Positions 56,696 to 64,000 of a stretch of DNA of 64,000 nucleotides are shown one piece after another. Position 1 is the stretch's first letter, and every line of letters begins with the position of its first letter. Under the pieces are notes generated by a model that did no database searches, was not told the origin of the DNA, and saw only the letters and a program-made list of their open reading frames with translations. The DNA is taken from NCBI GenBank assembly GCA_037893245.1, contig JBAIAA010000245.1:558001-622000 (forward strand). Direction: 5' to 3'. Made by a program: the position numbers and the translations under genes. The DNA comes from Crossaster papposus (lineage: Eukaryota > Echinodermata > Asteroidea > Velatida > Solasteridae).

Positions 56696-57452
56696 CCCTT
56701 TGCACGCTATCGGCGACTCCAGTCGCCCAGCGCATTTATTCCCACACTGCTACGGGCGACTACAGTCGCCCGCGACAACGTTCTATTTATAAATGAATGA
56801 ATATGACAAACAATTGACCCCTGACCCTCACCCGGGTACCATTGGATAGATGATTACGAGGCTAACGTTGTTCAATCATAAATTCACACTCGTTTTTTTA
56901 CAAAATTCTCTGCTATTTTCGATTGAAAATCTGTCCGTTCCGCTGTTCGAGTGTTCAATGGACGCCGGAGCTGCATTTCAGGAGATTTTTGGGGACTCAG
57001 ACTCCGGAGATTCGGACTTTGAAGGCCTTTTTTAGGACGATTATGTCAACGATAGTGTCGACAACGAGTATGCCAGTGTGTACGAGAACGTGGTGAAGGT
57101 TCCATTGATGACGATAGTAGTGATGGGGCACAACGCGACGATGGCCCCGGTGAAGTTCGCCAGCAAGCGGGAGGTTATGCGGCTCCTAACGCGGCTCGGA
57201 TCGCAGCTCGTAATGATGCATTTCAAAAGGCTTACCACCACAACTGGCTGATCAATTTTAGCCATCCTCAGGGCCACCAATGGAAAGGAAATTTCATACT
57301 GAACAAATAGTTTATGTTGCATTTTCCTGTAAAACTCACCCATCATAGAATAAAAAGCTTCGGAACATATTAGTGTGCATTACTTAGTGACTTGCACAGG
57401 GAATCCAGCGCCATGGGAATACGTGTGTATATGAATGGTAGCGTGCTAAGGG
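56696..57452 (+). mobile_element. piggyBac deletion derivative (757 bp)
   Basis: TTAA (56692-56695), CCCTTTGCACGCTA at the left, TAGCGTGCTAAGGG at the right, TTAA (57453-57456): the standard piggyBac arrangement. Just inside the left end are two palindromes, GGCGACTCCAGTCGCC and GGGCGACTACAGTCGCCC. It holds only an N-terminal transposase remnant. Confidence 0.88.
56958..57310 (+). pseudogene. piggyBac transposase N-terminal remnant
   Basis: MDAGAAFQEIFGDSDSGDSD is the acidic N-terminus common to PGBD-type transposases. A stop follows at 57033-57035. Another frame continues with AARNDAFQKAYHHNWLINF to a stop at 57310. The whole DDD catalytic core is missing. Assignment rests mainly on the flanking piggyBac termini. 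Confidence 0.6.
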
Positions 57453-57456
57453 TTAA

Positions 57457-58166
57457 TCAACGACGCTTCCGGATACATTTAAGTTTGTGTAGTACCGCGC
57501 GTGAACAATGAAGAATAGATATTTCACTACAGTATGATATACGGAAGAAGTCGACCGTAAAGTTTAAAAGTGTTCTTTTGAGTCAAACGCTTGGTGGCGC
57601 ACTGCATTGTGAATCGCCCGAATTGATTCCCAGCTTCTAATTTAAAAACTCTTTCAATTTGGAGCACCTGAAGCTTGATCCAGAACCATCCTAATTTTTA
57701 CCGTCAGGCCGTCGAACTGGGGGTAGCACACTAACGATACTAATTAATTACCCTAAATACGTCCCATCGCTCTTTGTTCTTTGTGTGTATGCAGACAGTG
57801 CAGTTCTCTGCAGGGGATGATTCATCTTATACTACGATGCGATATGTGCATCTTTGTCTCAGGGTGCACATTGGACCATTAGCGTTTTCAACCATTGCCC
57901 TTATAGTGCACAGCTACCAGTATGTACACACACAGTGCACTCAATCTCAATAAGAGGCAGTGCACCAGGCCCACAAAATAAAATAAAAAATTGTTTTATT
58001 GCAGATAGTAGCAAACAAGCATGATGAATTTTTTTAACAAGAATTAAAGCAAATCCTTTAAAATATAACCCTTATGTGAGCTTGTTGGGTTTTTTATATA
58101 TTTTTTTAAAGTTTTGTTTTTAAATAATTTTTTTTTTTATTTTATTTTTTTATTTTGTATATTTTA

Positions 58167-58170
<4 letters not shown>
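57457..58170. other. AT-rich stretch without a gene
   Basis: Only short ORFs. Near 57605-57640 a block is roughly inverse to 56500-56535 (ATTGTGAATCGCCCGAATTG), so the piggyBac derivative may sit inside a larger fold-back repeat. Confidence 0.35.

Positions 58171-58209
<39 letters not shown>
58171..58209 (+). repeat. Poly-G run (about 39 G)
   Basis: Uninterrupted G run between AT-rich flanks. The length is probably not reliable in any assembly. Confidence 0.9.
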
Positions 58210-58210
<1 letters not shown>

Positions 58211-59435
58211 ATTTTTTTACCAAGCCTGGTTGTCCTAATTTTGTTCAACCCTTTTAATTCTATACGAGGGATATCCTGCATATTTGTTTCACAAAGTCTG
58301 ATCCTATATATGTTCTGATTACCCCGGGCAGTTTAATAATATTCACTTCACCACTTCCAGTCCTACTTTTTCTATAACAACCCCTACATGTATACACATG
58401 TAGCAGGAATCCCTCCCGATTACGAGCTACCGGTACATGTAGCTGACTGTCCCAAATGTTTCGGCTGGTAACCTGTTTTTTACCGAGCAAGGCTTTATTG
58501 TGCCGAGCATAATGCCACCTCTTGGTTAGAAAGTGTAGTAACAGCTGCCGAAAGGCAAAATTATGCAATCTTTTTCCCCCCAAAAGGTTGACTCTTGCAG
58601 CAGAATAGTTTTTCTATTTTGAAAAGATTTCATCTGGTTTTTTTTAAATGGTTTTAGGATTGAAGGGGGCCCACTTTGAATTATACAGTGACATCACACT
58701 TGGATTTATAGTTTAGATCTGCTGCCGAAAGAACAAAATACTGCCGAAAGCACAAAATACGAGTTCTTAAAGAATAATTGGCTAGCTCTTGAAAACAATT
58801 TTTTTTTTATCTTTTTCCCTTCTCAGAGGGCCTTATCTAAACTTCTTGATCAAGTGCAGTGCAAACAGACGAGGGCTCTTGTTGCCGTGATCAACGTCGG
58901 CATAATAAAGAAGGAAGGATACATTGTGTGCGTACGTACATCCGATTCAAATCTTGGCAAGCTAACGAGAACTGATCACCACAGCAAAGTTCAAAGGGTC
59001 GAGCGGAGGAACTACAAACATGCACACAATCTTAAGAAGTAAAGAAAAAAAGTGGGTTTTTTTAGACCTCAATTAGCCTGACACTTCCTTTAAATGCAGG
59101 AGCAAAAATAATTATGAATTTCGGAGAAGTCCTTTAGAGGGGTTTGAGCCAATATTTTGAGGTGTCTCAGACTTTCGTAGATACCTATATATAGTTTGAC
59201 TGAATGGGGATTGTTAAGGCCTTTTTACACACTGCACGTTCGATACGTGTTGAAATCTACACGGGTCTAACCCCTGTAGTCTTCTTAAAATTCTAACACG
59301 GTTCCGTTCCGTTTTCACACTACTCAACGCAACACCAGCATTTGCGCTACACGTGCACCGTTTCGAACCCGTGTATTGTGCAATCGTTTTACACTAAACA
59401 CGCGGCTGGTACATTTACACGGGTCAAAGGAACGA
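58210..59435. other. Unassigned stretch
   Basis: Near 58445-58515 a partial fold-back-family fragment (GGTAACCTGTTTTTACCGAG-like, GCAAGGCTTTATTGTGC). No supported gene. Confidence 0.35.
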
Positions 59436-60099
59436 AGAATCTTTCTGGAAGAAAAATGATACCAAGATATCTTGATTTGGGCTAGTAGCTCCAGACCAAA
59501 TTTTGTAAAGCACAGCCGAAGGTCATTTTTCACTGAGAAAAAACTAAGCCGCGCCCGCTATTCATTTGTGACCTGGCACCACGAAATGGGTGGAAAGTCG
59601 CAAAAGAAAAAAGTTGACATTATTACATTTCTAAACAAAGAAAGTCCTAAGCTTTCAAATGATGTATTGTGTGTTGATGTAGCTTATTCCTAGCCGCCGC
59701 TATACTCTTTTGAAATAGCTGAAGTCATGCTCCCTTGTTTTGAGAAAACGGAGTTCAAAGTCTGTGAACCGTGCCAACTATACTATCACTCAGTGCAATT
59801 CAGCCGCAAAAAAAAACATTTTAGAGTTTTAATTGAGCTATACAATTTTGAGATATGATAAAGAATGGTTTTATGTATGTAAAAACGTTACAAACTCGAA
59901 AACGACCCCCCACTTGAAAAATTGACGTTTTGGCCAATAACTTGCTTTGGCAATATGCGACGTTCCGCTAATTTCGTGGTGCCAGGTTCACATTTAACAT
60001 GACATGGTTTAGTTATTTCTCGGTGCGAAAATTTACAAAATAGGCCAGGCCTGCAAACTAGCCCAAATCGAGGTATCATTTATCTTCTAGAAAGATTCT
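59436..60099. mobile_element. Large fold-back element (about 660 bp)
   Basis: AGAATCTTTCTGGAAGA, AAATGATACC and ATTTGGGCTAGT at the left are inverted at the right (ACTAGCCCAAAT, GGTATCATTT, TCTAGAAAGATTCT). GACCTGGCACCACGAAAT and ATTTCGTGGTGCCAGGTTC also face each other further in. Target duplication not clear. Confidence 0.75.
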
Positions 60100-60248
60100 C
60101 CATTCATTGTTTTAGGTAGTTTTGGCCTCATGACCAGGGTAGTGGAAGTATATACTCGTCCGTTAAGGTTTGCTTGTAATTTTTTTTGGGCCACCCTGTA
60201 TTGCTGGACGTCTGTTAAATTCTCTGCAAACAAGTACAAACAAAAAAC

Positions 60249-60335
60249 AACTCACCATCAAATGCGATGGCTATGCCAGTCTGTACCCATATCATCGTCA
60301 GTGCAGTCAATATCACATCATCCCAGCAACAGAGG
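60249..60335 (-). repeat. Partial duplicate of the signal-peptide-like exon
   Basis: On the minus strand repeats ACCTCTGTTGCTGGG through GCATTTGATGGTGAGT, including the donor, about 100 bp 3' of the intact copy. It lacks the ATG and has a two-base change (GATGATGTGATATTG). An A run separates the copies on the plus strand. Confidence 0.75.
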
Positions 60336-60356
60336 TAAAAAAAAAAAAAAACTCAC

Positions 60357-60444
60357 CATCAAATGCGATGGCTATGCCAGTCTGTACCCATATCATCGTC
60401 AGTGCAGTCAATATCATCAGCCCAGCAACAGAGGTCCGAGCCAT
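60357..60444 (-). CDS. Candidate signal-peptide first exon (possibly of the gp130-like receptor)
   Basis: ATG at 60444-60442 opens 29 codons, MARTSVAGLMILTALTMI then WVQTGIAIAFD: basic start, hydrophobic core, small residues before a plausible cleavage site. It ends GATG|GTGAGT in phase 1. The receptor Ig exon at 19591 needs exactly a phase-1 donor and would continue as ADIQPMDP. No other host exon on the minus strand between 60.3 and 19.6 kb is recognised, so the receptor is the best partner in the window. The 41-kb intron would be large but is filled with transposons. Confidence 0.45.
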
Positions 60445-60529
60445 GTTCGTTCCTGTGTGCCGCGCCGACGACTAGGATGTGCAACTCGGCGCTTCGAAAC
60501 ACAAACTACTCACAGCGCCGCTTGTTGAC

Positions 60530-61164
60530 ACAGATCGGTGATATATCACTATCAGTAAACTGCAGGAGGAGAAGGGGGTGAGAGAAATAAGGGGGTTGGG
60601 GAGAGACGGATAGATGGGATGAGGGGGTGGGGAGGGGGTGGCAAGAAGAATTTGAAGAACAAAAATCCAGGCATCAACCATTAAATTGGAAATTGTACAC
60701 GGGGTGCCATAAATAGAAGTAAATAGTCAATATTGGTATATAAATGTGTCAACGACTCTAGTTAATAATTCATTTCTTTTGACTCCGATCAAATTTGTCA
60801 ACAGCACTGTCGCTTCAATGCAGGAAAACAAAAGCGGGGATAAGTTGAAGAAATTAAACAAGACACTAAAAGTGGGTGGAAGCCCCCTGAATGAGCAAAA
60901 CACACTCAATCCGGGAAAAGAGAGAAACCCAAGCTTCACGTTGGCCGAAGGAGGAATTGAACCCGGATAATATGCACGTTCCTGTACATATGCATATTTC
61001 CTCCCCCCTTGCCCCTCCCCCTTGCCCCTCCCCCCTTGCCCCTCCCCCCCCCCCCCCCCACCACCACCCCCCTCCTTTTTTAGTCTCATTATTAGCAATA
61101 AATTTGCAGTAAAAACCAATGGCAAGCATTTTTCGTTGCCTTGACCATGGATTAGTGCTTGTTA
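60530..61164. other. Purine-rich and C-rich low-complexity stretch
   Basis: GGGGGTGGGGAGGGGGTGG near 60620 and a CCCCCTTGCCCCTCC tandem ending in about 18 C near 61000-61072. No gene. Confidence 0.6.
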
Positions 61165-61168
61165 TTAA

Positions 61169-61548
61169 AGGTAGTATACACCATTTGCAGATATCGAAAA
61201 CATTTACTACCGAATTATTAGGAAATATCTTACTTATTTAAAAGTAAATAATGATTGTAGGCATCCAGCAAAATAAGGGCCCTAGATATCCTGTAATTGT
61301 TCCAAAAAATTGAATTGTATAAACCAAAATTCATTCTCGCCGTCCGGCGAGCGCGAAAAAAACAAAGATAACATAAGAATAACTGCTCGACGCCGGTGGA
61401 AAACAAACGCTGTTTTTCATGCTTTTCTCGGCATCCATGAATGTAAAAATTCGGACTGGTCAGTTAAACGATATTTACTATAAAATACAACCCCCCAAAT
61501 CCACCCATTCTTGATAATTCAACAAATTACCAATGGTGTATACTACCT
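61169..61548. mobile_element. TTAA-flanked MITE, full copy
   Basis: TTAA at 61165-61168 and 61549-61552, both termini intact. Confidence 0.9.
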
Positions 61549-61552
61549 TTAA

Positions 61553-62937
61553 GCCTGCCAAGTAAACGCTATGAGTCCCCATCCATTTTTTAAACCGTTC
61601 TAAAATTACCATCCTCCAAACGGCAAATGACGACCTTACTTTTTTTTTGGAAGATCCTTCGAACTTGACATTAATTTTTAAAAATATCTGGACGATATCG
61701 TAATTTTTGACTGGCGATATATCGTCGGGTAATTATCGCCGATATGTCGATATATCGCCGTAATTTTCAAATTTAAAATGAACCTATTCAATGGTTAAAA
61801 ATAACTTTAAAAAGCTGTCGATTATAAACGCCGTCAGACGACATGCGTGAACTGTAGCGATTCTTGGAAGATTTAAAAGTCTATAAAAGAAAACTATATA
61901 AACAGAGTGGTTGCTGAAAATAGACGCGATGGTGAGAATGCTTTGTCGCCTTCCACTAAAATCCAGCCGCCGATCAAGTCGAAGGGGGCAGTTTTATTGC
62001 ACAAAGATAGATAAATCTGATTGGCCAATTTTCATCGGGGGCGGCGAACTGGGCGCTCCTTGGAAGAAATGATGTGGCGCTGGTTGAACAAAACCTAACT
62101 GCCATATCCTATTGGTCCATGACTGATCAGTTGGAGGCTTATCTGACAATAATGTAATACCTTTTTTACTTTGTGAATTCCGCCTGGTCGGGTACTGTCG
62201 ATGTCGGCACTCAAAGCAACATGGGCCACTTTCCCAGCTATTGAAATTCCAAAGTAATGGTCGGCCACAATGTTGGTCTACACTGTACTTGCTACAATGT
62301 ATACATTTTGTAGGTCAGCTGTCAATCATTGTCTGGGTTGCTTGCTGCAACTTGGAATATATTTGGAAAATACTCCCGAATAATTCTCCCATGGTTTTAT
62401 TTTATTCCTCGTGCTCTATAAAGGTGTTTATTAAATACTCTGTAAAACTACACCACAGAACCACTTATAAATTGAAAAATGTAACAAGCGCTTACAATTT
62501 CCACATCTTTTTAGGGACAAATTAAATATTATGGTTTTATTAAATAACACCCAGCAAATTATTTATTAAATTAGGACGTTTAGAAATTCACTTTAAGATT
62601 GAAATACATGCTTCCGGGAGTAATTTGCTGGGATAAAACCTCAGCTCGTGCATTTTAAGGGACAATGCTGGACAACAAATAATACCCGTTTTCATTCAAA
62701 ATCATGCCTTAATTTAAAGTATTTCAAATATTCATGGCTCAGTTTTAGTATCCTGGGGTCCACCATCGGGATTTTGTACCACCTCGATTTTATTCTTGCT
62801 TATTTATTCTTGGCTCGTGTAGGTTTGGTAAATGTTTTTAAAAGCTATTTTATTTTATGGGCCACGAAATAGATCGTTTTTGTCAAATACAAGAAAAATG
62901 GAAAATAAATCGTATTAAATTTCCCATTTAAAGGTAG
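61553..62937. other. AT-rich stretch without a gene
   Basis: CGATATATCG-type palindromic tract near 61690-61760. A hairpin with CCCAGCAAATTA / TAATTTGCTGGG arms lies at about 62551-62632. No supported exon. Confidence 0.4.
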
Positions 62938-62941
62938 TATA

Positions 62942-63310
62942 CACCATTTGCAGATATCGAAAAAATTTACTACCGAATTATTAAGAAATATCTTACTTAT
63001 TTAAAAGTAAATAATGATTGTAGGCATCCAGCAAAATAAGGGCCCTAGATATCCTGTAATTGTTCCAAAAAATTGAATTGTATAAACCAAAATTCATTCT
63101 CGCCGTCCGGCGAGCGCGAAAAAACAAAGATAACATAAGAATAACTGCTCGACTCCGGTGGAAAACAAACGCTGTTTTTCATGCTTTTCTCGGCATCCAT
63201 GAATGTAAAAATTCGGACAGGTCAGTCAAACTATATTTACTATAAAATACAACCCCCCAAATCCACCCATTCCTGATAATTCAACAAATTACCAATGGTG
63301 TATACTACCT
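62942..63310. mobile_element. TTAA-flanked MITE, first of a tandem pair
   Basis: TTAA at 62938-62941 and 63311-63314 (shared). Both termini intact. Confidence 0.9.
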
Positions 63311-63314
63311 TTAA

Positions 63315-63703
63315 AGGTAGTATACACCATTTGCAGATATCAAAAAAATTTATTACCGAATTATTAAGAAATATTTTACTCATTTGAAAGTAAATAATGA
63401 TTGTAGGCATCCAGCAAAATGAGGGCCCTAGATATCCTGTAATTGTTCCAAAAAATTGAATTGTATAAACCAAAATTCATTCTCGCCGTCCGGCGAGCGC
63501 GAAAAAACAAAGATAACATAAGAATAACTGCTCGACGCCGGTGGAAAACAAACGCTGTTTTTCATGCTTTTCTCGGCATCCATGAATGTAAAAATTCGGA
63601 CAGGTCAGTTAAACGATATTTACTATAAAATACAACCCCCCAAATCCACCCATTCCTGATAATTCAACAAATTACCAATGGTGTATACTACCTTTAAATC
63701 TGT
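63315..63703. mobile_element. TTAA-flanked MITE, second of a tandem pair
   Basis: Same orientation as its neighbour but carrying the CAAAAAAATTTATTACCG and GAGGGCCCTAG variants. Almost identical to 54804-55182. TTAA at 63704-63707. Confidence 0.9.
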
Positions 63704-63707
63704 TTGA

Positions 63708-64000
63708 AAAATGTTGAGGAGCTCAAAATATTAATCGTTGAGGTCCCGTTTTCTTTTTTGTTCTTTTTTAAACAATAAAACTAGAAATAAATATTATTAT
63801 ATAAACCTGAAATTTATTTCGCTAGCCTCGTAATTCAATGGTCAGGTGTATGTCGATTTTGTTAGATACCGGAAAAACCAAGAAAAAATCGTATTATTAT
63901 TTACCCCTGAAATCGATTGGAAATGTTTTGGGAAATCAGACAAATAAGTCTTTAAGTACCCTTTCTCTTTTTTTCTATAAAACAAGGACAATTTCATAAT
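63708..64000. other. Terminal stretch, AT-rich
   Basis: No gene. ACCGGAAAAACCAAGAAAA near 63868 resembles the long MITE-related repeat at 40545-40990. Confidence 0.35.

Noticed and set aside
60130-60528. Plus-strand ORFs repeated in tandem
   Set aside because: Antisense reading of the duplicated signal-peptide-like exon; the minus strand has the ATG, leader profile and GTGAGT donor.
61000-61125. Glycine-rich or proline-rich ORFs
   Set aside because: Produced by the CCCCCTTGCCCCTCC tandem and poly-C run.

Overview
This is a eukaryotic nuclear window. It has split genes with GT-AG introns, very dense transposable elements and no operons. The gene content fits an invertebrate deuterostome: a gp130-type cytokine receptor, NAGLU, TTAGGG-like tracts and tRNA-derived SINEs. 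The repeat style (fold-back elements ending in a GGGGCCAATTTCAT-type motif, many ACATGT microsatellites) makes me favour an echinoderm, possibly a sea star. That species call is inference.

Host genes lie on the minus strand. At 599-1601 are three internal exons of NAGLU, the lysosomal alpha-N-acetylglucosaminidase; the most 5' of them is broken by two apparent one-base insertions. At 10985-19591 is a class I cytokine receptor in 13 phase-consistent exons. It has the gp130/IL6ST layout: Ig domain, cytokine-binding module with EWSDWS, three FN3 domains, one membrane span, box-1-like motif and a long tail. Its signal-peptide exon is not next to it. A phase-matched candidate sits 41 kb upstream at 60357-60444, which would make the intervening TE-rich block its first intron.

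24.9-37.9 kb is a nest of elements. A dead CR1/Jockey-type LINE is cut by a 6,322-bp ISL2EU-like DNA transposon (26445-32766, AT target duplication). That transposon carries two convergent, apparently intact genes: a THAP-DDE transposase, and a protein combining a SWIM finger, a YqaJ-type nuclease domain and a PHD finger. The same LINE is cut again by a 3,244-bp Helitron (34222-37465) lying exactly between A and T. Removing the Helitron restores the LINE reading frame.

41.1-52.8 kb is a Helitron district: a 5' end at 41116, a full non-autonomous copy at 44589-48332, and a decayed Rep gene (49082-52699) with HUH and tyrosine motifs but no helicase. The rest of the window is mostly MITEs. The dominant family is about 379 bp, flanked by TTAA, with about 17 full or near-full copies plus fragments and several head-to-tail arrays. 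A 757-bp piggyBac deletion derivative (56696-57452) and several fold-back families are also present.

Notable unexplained structure: a 51-bp-arm hairpin at 53912-54021; a 143-bp tandem repeat with a perfect DR1 nuclear-receptor site per copy (6441-6776); and the inverting core palindrome of the main MITE family.
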